NCBI GenBank assembly: GCA_030640275.1
Contig: DAOWJR010000067.1
Span: 1 to 36,752 of the forward strand
Source: Actinomycetes bacterium
Lineage (GTDB): Bacteria > Actinomycetota > Humimicrobiia > JAHJRV01
Direction: 5' to 3'
DNA length: 36,752 nucleotides
Shown: positions 1 through 8,377 of the stretch, piece by piece
How positions within the stretch are numbered: position 1 is the first letter of the stretch
Layout: each line of letters begins with the position of its first letter
The notes under the pieces: generated by a model
Databases searched by the model: none
What the model saw: the letters and a program-made list of their open reading frames with translations, nothing else
What the model was told of the DNA's origin: nothing
Translations under genes and position numbers: made by a program

Positions 1-1
1 A

Positions 2-679
2 AAAGAAGTGATATTAGATCTAAAGAAAGCTATTAATTCTGGTGTAAATCAAGTTACCCTCTATCCACTTTTTACTTTTCCTTATACTATGGCTGGAAAA
101 TATCTTAAGCTTAAGAGACTTAAGATGCCAAATATATTTATAAGAAGAAGAATGTATCGAGAAATACACGATTTTTGTCTTAGTAATGGCTTTAAACGTG
201 TATCTGTCTGGGGATTTAAACGTGGTGCTATTCCGAGATATTCATCTGTTACTAGAGACAATTACATCGGTTTTGGTGCTGGTGCTGGTTCACATATCCC
301 TGGAATATTTTATTTAAATACATTTTCGGTTAAAGAATATATTAAAACATGTTTAGACAATAGATTACCAGTAGCATTAAAAATGGATTTTATAGAATCA
401 CTGACTAAATATTACTGGCTTTATTGGCGATTATATGACACATATATTCCCAAAAAGCAACTCTTTAAACTTTTTGGTAAAAAAGATAAAAATATTCAAT
501 TACTATTATGGTTGATTAGAACATTAAAATTAGGTGAAGAAGATACAGAAAAAGTTTGCTTATCTGAAAGAGGTGCTTTTTGGCTTCATCTGATGCAAAA
601 TTACTTTGTGCTCAACTACATTAATAAAGTATGGTCTATTGCAATGAAAGAACCATGGCCAAATGAGATCAAAATATAA
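2..679 (+). CDS. HemN/HemW-like radical SAM protein, 3' part (5' end outside window)
   Basis: The reading frame is open from the first bases, so this is the C-terminal part of a gene that begins outside the window; the GTG at 8 is probably internal. The fragment carries the YIGFGAGAGSH stretch (fragment residues 86-96), which resembles the Y-x-G-x-G-x-G-A-x-S motif found after the radical SAM barrel in coproporphyrinogen III oxidase-like proteins (HemN/HemW/HemZ), and a helical C-terminal region with a RGAFWLHLMQNYF motif. The CxxxCxxC iron-sulphur site would be upstream and cannot be checked. Whether it is a true coproporphyrinogen dehydrogenase, a heme chaperone (HemW) or another radical SAM enzyme of this superfamily is undecided. 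A 112-base AT-rich gap follows before the next gene on the same strand. Confidence 0.7.
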   Translation, partial: KEVILDLKKAINSGVNQVTLYPLFTFPYTMAGKYLKLKRLKMPNIFIRRRMYREIHDFCLSNGFKRVSVWGFKRGAIPRYSSVTRDNYIGFGAGAGSHIPGIFYLNTFSVKEYIKTCLDNRLPVALKMDFIESLTKYYWLYWRLYDTYIPKKQLFKLFGKKDKNIQLLLWLIRTLKLGEEDTEKVCLSERGAFWLHLMQNYFVLNYINKVWSIAMKEPWPNEIKI

Positions 680-791
680 TATATTAAATTTTAATCTTTT
701 TTCAGTTATTTTAATTATTTTTTATTTATAATATTAACTTATAAATTGAAAAATTCATTTTAAAAGATTAATTATTTTTAGGAGATCTATT

Positions 792-2948
792 ATGTTCAAA
801 AAAGTTTTAAGGTGTATAGATGAGGAATTTTCGGGTGATAGGGCAAAACAATTTGTAGGTAAAATAATGAGCTATCATAGAATTCAGGCAACTCCTGGTT
901 TTCGTGAAGCTGCTAAGTATTGTCAAAAGGTTCTATTTAAATTTGGCTTAAAGTCTGAAATATTAACTTACCCAGCTGATTGTAAGAGTAAATATTGGTC
1001 TTTAAATTCCTTCGAAGAATGGGATGCATCAGAAGCAACTCTTCATATTATTAAACCTGAAAAACATAGAAAGAAATTAGCTGATTTTAATGACTTAAAA
1101 ATATCTCTAATTCAAAGAAGCGCTCCAACTGAAAGTGAAGCTGAAGTCGTAGTTCTTGAGGATGGCGAGGATTCATCTGAATATGAAAATGTTGATGTAA
1201 AGGGAAAGATAGTTTTAACAAGGGGTGATTTAAGAAGAGTTTATGACTTAGCAGTTGAAAAATTTGGAGCAATAGGCATTATATTTGATGGTATGAAAGA
1301 AGTTAAACCTATTCGACATCGTATGGATATACCTGATGCAGTTCAATATAGCTCATTTTGGTGGACAAAAAATGATAGAAAATGCTTTGGATTTGTACTT
1401 TCTCCAAAAGAAGGAGAGAGACTGAGAAAATTAATTAAAGAAAGAATTAAAAATAATGAACTACCGATAAGGGTCAAAGCCAAGGTAAATAGTAAATTTT
1501 ATGAAGGAAATTTCGAAGTTGTTTCTGCGATTGTTCCTGGAGAAACAGATGAAGAAATAATTATTATATCTCATCTCTGTCATCCACAAGGAACAGCAAA
1601 TGATAATGCTTCAGGAAGTGCTACTAATTTAGAGATTGCAAGAACCATTAACAAATTAATTAATGATGGAAAACTTCAAAAACCTAAAAGAAGTATCAGA
1701 TTTCTCTGGGTTCCAGAGATGACAGGTACATTTGCTTTTTTAGCTACTCAAGAAGAAAGAATTCCAAAAATGATAGCTGCAATTAATTTAGATATGGTTG
1801 GTGAAAATCAGGATATTTGTAAAAGTTCTTTTCTTGTTGAGAGAACACCTGATTCAAATAGTAGTTTTGTAAATGATTTGGTGGGAAGAATAAGAGATGA
1901 GTTTACTAAAGATACTAAAAATCCATTTGGAGCTGGAAGATTTGCTTCTTTTAAATATGCAACTACCTCATTTTCAGGGGGAAGCGATCATTATATACTT
2001 TCTGATCCAACAGTAGGAATTTCATGTCCAATGCTTATTCAGTGGCCAGACAAATTTTATCACACAAGTTTGGATACTTTAGAAAAAGTTGATCCTGAAA
2101 TGTTAAGAAGGATAGGTATTATTGCTGCTACGTATAGTTATTTTTTGGCAAATGCAGGTGAAGAAGAAACAGTGTGGTTAGCCAATGAAATGTTATCTAA
2201 GTCTAAAAGAAAAATTTTAAAATTCATCCAGGAGAAAATTACTGAGGTTTCATCTATTAAAGATTCAAAGAAGTTCAAAGTAGAATCAAAGCATAAGAAG
2301 ATTGCAGCAGACAAAATCTCAAAGAAAATAAAAAATGAAGAAATAATAAAAAGTATTGTTATTAAAGTAATAAATGCAGAGAAAAAACTTAAATATTTCA
2401 TTAATTGCCAAAAAAATGCTTTTACTTCTCTAAAAAAATTATCTCCTATTAAAGTTGATAAATATAATAAAGAAATTGAAGAATTTACTATAAAGGAATT
2501 TGATAAAGCTAAAATAACAGTTTTCAAAGAATTAGGTTTTAATGAGAACGATATAACAAAATTATACGAGAGTCTAAATGAAGAATCAATAAAAAAGAAA
2601 GTCTTGATCAGGGAATTTGAAGATAAAAATGCACAAAAATGGGAGGAAATTGCTGGCAAAACTATTGTAAAAAGATTATACAAAGGACCAATATCGGAGA
2701 CATCAATTCTTGATAGATTAAGCAAGGAGCAGAAAGAAAAAATTTATACTCTTAAGAAAGAAAATAAAGAAGTGTTTTCTTTATTGAGAACCCTTTCTCT
2801 TTATTGGGCAGATGGTAAAAAAAAATTATCAGAAATCTCAGATCTTGTTGAATTGGAATCAGGTTTAAGAAATACAGAATTTTTAGTCAAATATTTTGAT
2901 TTTCTATCTAAATGTAAATTAATAAAATCAAAAATTGTAAAAAGTTAA
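792..2948 (+). CDS. PA-domain / M28-like zinc aminopeptidase (DUF4910 type)
   Basis: A predicted cytosolic metallopeptidase with no signal peptide. Residues about 130-250 look like a PA (protease-associated) insertion. The zinc peptidase core follows: H261-LCHP and D271 in an ANDNASG motif, E309 in WVPEMTG as likely general base, D334 in NLDMVGE, the GGSDH motif ending at H400, and H424 in FYHTSLDT. These match the metal-ligand layout of M28-like aminopeptidases. Residues about 470-718 are a Lys/Glu-rich helical extension that may include a winged helix and has no function I recognise. The start has an AGGAG SD at 780-784. Its TAA stop overlaps the stop of the convergent rhomboid gene in a shared TTAA at 2945-2948, leaving no room for a terminator. 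The substrate is unknown. Confidence 0.75.
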   Translation: MFKKVLRCIDEEFSGDRAKQFVGKIMSYHRIQATPGFREAAKYCQKVLFKFGLKSEILTYPADCKSKYWSLNSFEEWDASEATLHIIKPEKHRKKLADFNDLKISLIQRSAPTESEAEVVVLEDGEDSSEYENVDVKGKIVLTRGDLRRVYDLAVEKFGAIGIIFDGMKEVKPIRHRMDIPDAVQYSSFWWTKNDRKCFGFVLSPKEGERLRKLIKERIKNNELPIRVKAKVNSKFYEGNFEVVSAIVPGETDEEIIIISHLCHPQGTANDNASGSATNLEIARTINKLINDGKLQKPKRSIRFLWVPEMTGTFAFLATQEERIPKMIAAINLDMVGENQDICKSSFLVERTPDSNSSFVNDLVGRIRDEFTKDTKNPFGAGRFASFKYATTSFSGGSDHYILSDPTVGISCPMLIQWPDKFYHTSLDTLEKVDPEMLRRIGIIAATYSYFLANAGEEETVWLANEMLSKSKRKILKFIQEKITEVSSIKDSKKFKVESKHKKIAADKISKKIKNEEIIKSIVIKVINAEKKLKYFINCQKNAFTSLKKLSPIKVDKYNKEIEEFTIKEFDKAKITVFKELGFNENDITKLYESLNEESIKKKVLIREFEDKNAQKWEEIAGKTIVKRLYKGPISETSILDRLSKEQKEKIYTLKKENKEVFSLLRTLSLYWADGKKKLSEISDLVELESGLRNTEFLVKYFDFLSKCKLIKSKIVKS

Positions 2949-3625
2949 ACTCCTATTCTTTTATATCTTTTAATGTATCTTTTTGGATTTTTTGGAAGTA
3001 TTATTGTTAGTATTATTCCCATTAAAAAACCACCAATATGTGCAAACCAACCAACATTTCCTAAAAGTCCTGGATAAGCTAAAGAACTCATTCCATAAAC
3101 TAATTGATATATAAACCATAAAACTATAAAAATTAATGCAGGTATTTTAGTTATTGTAAAATATAAAAGTACTTTGATATAGGATTTCCAATAAAGTAAT
3201 AAATATGCAGCCATAACTCCAGAAATTGCACCACTTGCACCAATGATCGGTTGTGAACTTTGTGGGTAAAAGAGAGTATGTCCTAATATAGCAGCTATTC
3301 CGCAAAGAAAATAAAAAAATAGAAATTTTAAGTGACCGAAAGCATCTTCAATATTATCCCCAAATATCCATAAAAACCATATATTAAATAATAGATGTAA
3401 AAAACCTCCATGCAAAAACATAGATGAAAGCATAGTAATAATTGGCATAGGGGAGGGTAGTAAAGCTAAGGATGAGGGTGAGAATCCCCATTTATTAATA
3501 AAATTCTGAAGATTCGGTGTACTTAAGCGTATCCAAAAATGAAGAATAATATTAACTACAATAATTAAAAAAGTTAAAAATGGTTTAACTCTTGTTGGAT
3601 AATCATCTGATATGGGAATAACCAC
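2945..3625 (-). CDS. Rhomboid family intramembrane serine protease
   Basis: An integral membrane protease expected to cut transmembrane substrates. From the GTG start at 3625 it is 226 residues with about six hydrophobic segments. The rhomboid fold motifs are present: HGGFLHLLFN (residues 72-81), the catalytic serine S131 in GASGAISG, and the catalytic histidine H196 in WFAHIGGF. An ATG at 3685 is in frame but lies inside pfkA. The GTG at 3625 has an AAGGAAG SD at 3634-3640 with 8 bases of spacing and gives the N-terminus VVIPISDDYPTR, which matches the usual MIPxxDDxPT start of this family, so I prefer it. It follows pfkA by 16 bases and is probably cotranscribed with it. Confidence 0.9.
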   Translation of the reverse strand: MVIPISDDYPTRVKPFLTFLIIVVNIILHFWIRLSTPNLQNFINKWGFSPSSLALLPSPMPIITMLSSMFLHGGFLHLLFNIWFLWIFGDNIEDAFGHLKFLFFYFLCGIAAILGHTLFYPQSSQPIIGASGAISGVMAAYLLLYWKSYIKVLLYFTITKIPALIFIVLWFIYQLVYGMSSLAYPGLLGNVGWFAHIGGFLMGIILTIILPKNPKRYIKRYKRIGV

Positions 3626-3641
3626 TTTTTTTTCTTCCTTT

Positions 3642-4673
3642 TTAATAAAATAATTTAGAGAGTTCGTAAAGTTCTTTATCCACATATTTTATTTGTTTTA
3701 CTGCTTCTTCAATAGAAATATCCATTATTTTAGTTCCTCTTAAAACAACCATTCTATTGAATTTTTCCTCTTTTGCTAAATCTACAGCCGCTGCTCCTAA
3801 TTTTAATGCAAGGATTCTATCAAATGCTGTTGGCTTTCCGCCTCTTTGAAGGTGACCTAATATCACATCCCTTGTTTCAAATCCAGCTTCTTTCAATCTA
3901 TTTCTTATAATCTTACCCATTCCACCCAGCATAACATGTCCAAATTCATCTACTTCTTTACTTTTTATAATTTGTTCAGCTTCTATAGATGGTTTTGCAC
4001 CTTCCGCAACTACTACTATAGAGAAATTTTTTCCTCTGTTTTTTCTTTCCTCAATTCTATTTATTATTTCATCAAAATCAAATTCAAATTCTGGTATTAA
4101 GATAACATCAGCTCCCCCAGCTAAACCAGCAAGTATTGCTATCCAACCAGTATTTCTTCCCATGACTTCTAATACCATTACTCTGTGATGAGAAGTGGCT
4201 GTTGAATGAAGTTTATCAATAGCATCAGTTGCAAATGATAGAGCAGTATCAAAACCAATAGTATAATCTGTCCCAGATATATCATTATCTATAGTTTTTG
4301 GTACACCAACACACTTTATACCTTCTTCATTTAATTTGTAAGATACTGAATTAGTATCCTCACCGCCAAGAGTTATAAGGCAATCCAATTTGAATTTTTT
4401 TATGTTATCGAGAACTTTTTTCACTCCGCCTTCTTTTTTATAAGGATTGGTTCTTGAAGTTCCCAGAAAAGTTCCCCCAATATGTAATATTCCTGAGATT
4501 GAATCAAGTTCTAATTTCTCAATATCTCCCTCAATAAGACCCAACCATCCATTTTTAATTCCATATACCTCATATCCATATTTAAGGGCTTTTCTTACAA
4601 TTGCTCTAATTGCAGCATTTAAACCTGGTGCATCTCCTCCTCCTGTAAGCACACCTATTCTTTTAATAGCCAT
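3642..4673 (-). CDS. pfp: 6-phosphofructokinase, predicted PPi-dependent
   Basis: Catalyses the fructose 6-phosphate to fructose 1,6-bisphosphate step of glycolysis. The PfkA fold is complete at 343 residues: GGGDAPGLNA (11-20), PKTIDND (125-131) and MGRNTGW. Two positions decide the phosphoryl donor. ATP enzymes have GGDGS and PGTIDND; this protein has GGEDT (103-107, Asp at 106) and Lys126 in PKTIDND, the Asp/Lys pair typical of pyrophosphate-dependent enzymes. If so, the step is reversible and uses PPi. The Glu in GGED is also seen in actinobacterial PPi enzymes, as I recall. An AAGGGGG SD lies just upstream. It sits between the EF-G-like gene (47-base gap) and rhomboid, in one - strand operon. 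ATP use cannot be excluded without an assay. Confidence 0.88.
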   Translation of the reverse strand: MAIKRIGVLTGGGDAPGLNAAIRAIVRKALKYGYEVYGIKNGWLGLIEGDIEKLELDSISGILHIGGTFLGTSRTNPYKKEGGVKKVLDNIKKFKLDCLITLGGEDTNSVSYKLNEEGIKCVGVPKTIDNDISGTDYTIGFDTALSFATDAIDKLHSTATSHHRVMVLEVMGRNTGWIAILAGLAGGADVILIPEFEFDFDEIINRIEERKNRGKNFSIVVVAEGAKPSIEAEQIIKSKEVDEFGHVMLGGMGKIIRNRLKEAGFETRDVILGHLQRGGKPTAFDRILALKLGAAAVDLAKEEKFNRMVVLRGTKIMDISIEEAVKQIKYVDKELYELSKLFY

Positions 4674-4720
4674 TTTTAACCCCCTTATTTATTTTTCCAA
4701 AAGTTCTATTAAGATTTATA

Positions 4721-6796
4721 TTATTCTTTTTCTTTTTTGGATTCTTCTATTATTTTTTCCTGTATATGAGGTTGTACTTCTTCATAATGTAATAAATTCA
4801 TATAAAAGCTTCCTCTTCCTCTTGCTATTGATCTTAAATCTTTTGAATAGTTAAACATCTCTGCTTGTGGAACTAAAGCTTTTATTTTTTTAATATTTTT
4901 TTCAGATTCTATACCTAAAATCTTTCCTCTCTTCGAGTTAAGGTCACCCATAATATCACCAACATATTCATCGGGAACTTCAACTTCAACTTCCATAATA
5001 GGCTCAATAAGAACAGGATCACCCTCAAGAACACCCTTTCTGAAAGCCATAGCAGATGCAATTTTAAATGCTATCTCAGATGAATCTACTGAGTGATATG
5101 ATCCATCATACAGATTAACATGGATATCAGTAACTGGATATCCAGCTACTGCACCTTCCTGTAATGCAGACCTTACTCCCTTTTCAACTCCGGGAACATA
5201 ACCTTTTGGTATTGCCCCACCAAAAATAGATTCTATAAACTCAAATCCAGTTCCTCTTTCAAGTGGTTTCATCTCTAACCAAACATGACCATATTGACCT
5301 CTTCCACCAGATTGTTTCTTATATTTTCCTTCTACTTTAACTGCTTTTCTTATAGTTTCCTTATAAGCTACTTTAGGTTTTATTAACTTTACTCCAACTC
5401 CGAACTTTCGACTCAATTTATCTATTATCACTGAAAGATGAACATCTCCCATTCCATAAATTAAATGCTGTTTTGTTTCAAAATTCATTTTGTGAGAGAA
5501 TGTGGGATCTTCTTCCATTAACTTATTAAGTCCGTTTGATATTTTCTCCTCATCGCCCTTTTTTAATGATTCAATAGCAGAATTTTCCATGGAAGGAGGA
5601 TAGTTAACTTTGGCAAGTATTATTGGATTTTTTGAGTCACAGAGAGTATCTCCTGTAGAGATATACTCCAATTTTGATACCGCAACAAAGTCTCCAATAC
5701 AAGCTTTATCTATTTGTGTCTGAGTCTTACCTTTTGTAATGTATATATTACTAAGTTTTACACTCTTTTTATTACTTGCATTAAAAACAACAGAATTGGA
5801 CTTTATTTCACCAGTGTAAATTCTGAACATAGATAATTTTCCTACAAATGGATCAACCATAGTTTTATAAACGTATGCTAAAAACGATGATTTGGTCGAA
5901 GGTTCTATTTCTTTATCCTCTTTTGTTTTAGGGTCTTTACCTGGTATTTTTGCAATTTCTAAAGGTGAGGGGAGAAGATCAATTATCATATCTAATATCG
6001 GTTCTGTGCCTATGTTTTTTAATCCTGAACTACAAGTAACAGGAAATATTTTTCTATTTTTTACAGCACTTCTTAATGCCTCTTTAAGTTCATCTTGAGA
6101 AAGTTCTTCACCATCAAGATATTTCATAAGCATCTCATCATTAGTCTCTACAATTGTTTCAATTAAATTCTCTCTAAGACTTTTTAGCTTTTCTATCATC
6201 TCCTCAGGAATTTCTGTATCCTTAATTTTTTTCTCAGATTCATATATGAATGCTTTTTGTTCTAATAAATTTACCCATCCTTTAAAATCATCTTCTTTTC
6301 CTATTGGTAGATTTAGTGCAACTACCTGTGACCCATAGATATTTCTTAACTGATCCAAAACTTTATAAAAATCAGCACTTTCTCTATCCATTTTGTTAAT
6401 AGTAATAATTATTGGAATTTTTAATTCTTCACAGTAAGTCCAGATTTTCTCAGTTCCAACCTCAACACCAACAATAGAATCACATAGAAGGACAACTCCA
6501 TCACATACTCTAAGTGAGTTTAGAAGCTCTCCCACAAAGTCTAAATATCCAGGTGTATCTAAAATATTGATCTTGTGGTCTTTCAAATTACATGGAGCAA
6601 TAGAAGTACCTATACTTATGGTTCTCTTAATCTCCTCAGGTTCAAAATCTGTTGTAGTTGTTCCTTTTTCAACACTACCTCTTCTATTTATTTCATCACA
6701 ATTAAACAAAATTGATTCTACTAGTGATGTTTTTCCAGTTCCACTATGACCAACAATGCTAACATTTCTAATATTTTCAGGATTAGTAATTTTCAT
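4721..6796 (-). CDS. EF-G-like translational GTPase (EF-G2 / TTHA1498-like)
   Basis: A ribosomal GTPase of the elongation factor G superfamily, 691 residues with domains in EF-G order (G domain 1-280, domain II about 300-390, domains III-V to the end, including SGGRGQYGHV). It is probably not the canonical FusA. The P-loop is GHSGTGKT (16-23) where FusA has AHIDAGKT, and G3 is DTPGYLDF with Tyr84 replacing the catalytic His. Both are known features of the EF-G-like second family. G4 is NKMD (134-137). Such proteins bind GTP, but their cellular job is not settled; fusA itself, normally with rpsL/rpsG/tuf, is not in this window. No ordinary SD precedes the ATG; see the structured leader at 6797-6856. 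It is the first gene of the - strand operon with pfkA and rhomboid. Confidence 0.88.
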   Translation of the reverse strand: MKITNPENIRNVSIVGHSGTGKTSLVESILFNCDEINRRGSVEKGTTTTDFEPEEIKRTISIGTSIAPCNLKDHKINILDTPGYLDFVGELLNSLRVCDGVVLLCDSIVGVEVGTEKIWTYCEELKIPIIITINKMDRESADFYKVLDQLRNIYGSQVVALNLPIGKEDDFKGWVNLLEQKAFIYESEKKIKDTEIPEEMIEKLKSLRENLIETIVETNDEMLMKYLDGEELSQDELKEALRSAVKNRKIFPVTCSSGLKNIGTEPILDMIIDLLPSPLEIAKIPGKDPKTKEDKEIEPSTKSSFLAYVYKTMVDPFVGKLSMFRIYTGEIKSNSVVFNASNKKSVKLSNIYITKGKTQTQIDKACIGDFVAVSKLEYISTGDTLCDSKNPIILAKVNYPPSMENSAIESLKKGDEEKISNGLNKLMEEDPTFSHKMNFETKQHLIYGMGDVHLSVIIDKLSRKFGVGVKLIKPKVAYKETIRKAVKVEGKYKKQSGGRGQYGHVWLEMKPLERGTGFEFIESIFGGAIPKGYVPGVEKGVRSALQEGAVAGYPVTDIHVNLYDGSYHSVDSSEIAFKIASAMAFRKGVLEGDPVLIEPIMEVEVEVPDEYVGDIMGDLNSKRGKILGIESEKNIKKIKALVPQAEMFNYSKDLRSIARGRGSFYMNLLHYEEVQPHIQEKIIEESKKEKE

Positions 6797-6856
6797 TTAA
6801 AATATGACTCTAAAATCCCTTTGCTAAGATGGGTAATAAGAGTCATCCTCCTTTCT
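6797..6856 (-). promoter_or_regulatory. Structured leader of the EF-G-like gene: SD, hairpin, start codon
   Basis: In the - strand transcript an AGAAAGGAGG SD (6856-6847) is followed at once by ATGACTCT (6846-6839), which is fully complementary to AGAGTCAT (6811-6804). Seven bases (ATTTTAA) then separate the helix from the EF-G-like ATG at 6796. Folding the 8-bp helix puts the SD about 7 bases from the true start; unfolded, it is about 50 bases away. The same stretch also encodes a 17-codon ORF, ATG at 6846 to TGA, whose stop overlaps the gene start as ATGA, but its ATG abuts the SD with no spacing. Either reading suggests translational control. Confidence 0.5.
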
Positions 6857-6941
6857 ATTTATTATTTACTTTTTATTTTTTAATTATCTCATATATTTGA
6901 TAATTTATTTTAAGTTATCTCAATTTTTTTTATAATATTTG

Positions 6942-7000
6942 AAAGGAGTATTTTAATGACCCATTCAAATTTTCAAAGAACAATTTTACAGAAAATATAA
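6942..7000 (+). other. Micro-ORF with ideal SD, possible gene remnant
   Basis: AAAGGAG at 6942-6948 lies 7 bases before an ATG at 6956, which opens only 14 codons (MTHSNFQRTILQKI) before TAA at 6998-7000. The SD quality is as good as for real genes here, yet nothing follows in frame. It may be a leader peptide or the 5' stub of a gene lost when the adjacent transposon inserted. A TATAAT at 6931-6936 is too close to act as its promoter. The rest of 6857-7060 is plain AT-rich sequence with no feature I can support. Confidence 0.3.
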
Positions 7001-7059
7001 CACAGTCCCATTTAAATTCTTATAAAATAAGTTAATTTACAAGTAAATGATAATATTAA

Positions 7060-8377
7060 AAATAATTGACAAAGCAAACATATGTTTGTATAATATTAAT
7101 AATTTAATAGTTATTTTAAGAAAATTTTCTGTTTCTTATGTAATGATAAATTATTATAACTAAAGTCAAGGCAAACAAAAAGAAAAATGAAACTAACTTA
7201 TAAATTTAGATTGTATCCAAATAAAGACCAAGAGAAAAAACTATTATTTACTTTAGATAGATGTAGATTTGTCTATAATAAGTTATTAGAAGAACTGAAC
7301 AAACAAGAGAAGATAGATAGAAAAAAACTGCAACATTCAATAGTTAAGTTGAAAGAAAAATATAAAGAATTGAAAGAAGTTTATTCTAAAGTTTTGCAGT
7401 ATGAACATTATAGATTATTCTCTAACCTGAGAGCATTATCAAGACTAAAGTTAAATGGTAAAAAAGTTGGTAAATTGAGGTTCAAAGGTAAAGGGTGGTT
7501 CAAAACATTCACTTATAACCAGAGTGGATTCAAACTCATAGAAACTAATAAAAGATTGGATTTGTTGCATCTCTCAAAGATTGGTAATATTAAAATCAGA
7601 ATTCACAAGAAAGTTAAAGGAAAGATAAAACAGATTACAATAAAGCACTGCTCTTCTAAAAAATGGTATGCCTGTATAACTGCTGAAATAAAAGAGAAAA
7701 TAACAAGAAGCAATAACAGTAAAAAAGTTGGTATTGATTTAGGATTAGATAACTTTATATATGATTCCAGTGGTAATAAAATAAAACATCCTAAAATTTT
7801 AGACAAATCATTAAAGAAGTTATCTAAAGAACAAAGAAGGTTGTCAAGAAAGAAAAAGAAATCAAAAAACAGGAAGAAACAAAGGATAAAAGTAGCAAGA
7901 GTATATGAGAGAACTGTAAACCAAAGAAATGACTTTCTACATAAACTGTCAAGATGTTATGTTAAGGGTTATGGATTTATTGCTCTTGAAAAATTAAATA
8001 TCAAGGGCATGGTTAAAAATAGATATTTATCTAAATCAATTGTTGATGCTTCTTGGTCTAAATTTATACAATTTATTCAATACAAAGCTGAGAATGCTGG
8101 TGTTGAAGTTATTAAGATAGATCCTAAAAATACAACTATAAATTGCAGTAATTGTGGGAGTAAAGTTTTTAAGAAATTATACAATAGAATACATAAATGC
8201 AAATGTGGATTAGAGATAGACCGAGATTATAATTCAGCAATAAATATATTAAATATAGGGCAGGGACTGTCCAAATTTACGCCTGTTAAGATTGAACCTC
8301 TACGGGAACTAACCAAAGTTCCCGCAAGTTCGGTCGTAGAAGCAGGAAGCCCTCTGCGTTCGCTGAGGGTAGTTCAC
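7060..8377 (+). mobile_element. IS200/IS605 (tnpB-only) insertion sequence
   Basis: The element contains a single tnpB on the + strand between two - strand genes. The right end is probably at AGTTCAC (8371-8377), directly after the hairpin that closes the omega-RNA region; this is inferred from family resemblance. The left end cannot be fixed: it may lie just before the TTGACA/palindrome block near 7060 or further left, where ATTTACAAGTAAAT (7035-7048) is a second small hairpin. No terminal inverted repeats or target duplication are expected in this family and none are seen. The stop codon of the 3D-domain gene (TGA, complement of 8374-8376) falls inside the inferred right end. Confidence 0.65.
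7066..7094 (+). promoter_or_regulatory. Sigma-70 type promoter with palindromic operator in the spacer
   Basis: TTGACA at 7066-7071 and TATAAT at 7089-7094 are separated by exactly 17 bases, a consensus promoter that reads into tnpB at 7187. The spacer contains CAAACATATGTTTG (7075-7088), a perfect 14-bp palindrome ending directly at the -10 element. It agrees at 13 of 14 positions with the B. subtilis LexA/DinR box consensus CGAACRNRYGTTYG. It could be a repressor operator, or the subterminal hairpin of the left end of the IS200/IS605 element; the two are not exclusive. Confidence 0.7.

Noticed and set aside
2138..2725. A 195-codon - strand ORF opposite the aminopeptidase gene.
   Set aside because: It is the mirror of a Lys/Glu-rich coding region (giving Phe/Leu/Ser-rich translation), without SD or recognisable motif.
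4447..4854. A 135-codon + strand ORF across the pfkA/EF-G-like junction.
   Set aside because: Antisense to two well-supported genes, hydrophobic low-complexity translation, no SD.
4721..6796. Calling this gene canonical fusA.
   Set aside because: The P-loop (GHSGTGKT) and G3 (DTPGYLDF, Tyr for the catalytic His) belong to the EF-G-like second family, and the str operon neighbours are absent.
6931..6936. TATAAT as a promoter for the micro-ORF at 6956.
   Set aside because: A transcript start about 7 bases downstream would fall on the SD itself, and there is no -35 at normal spacing.
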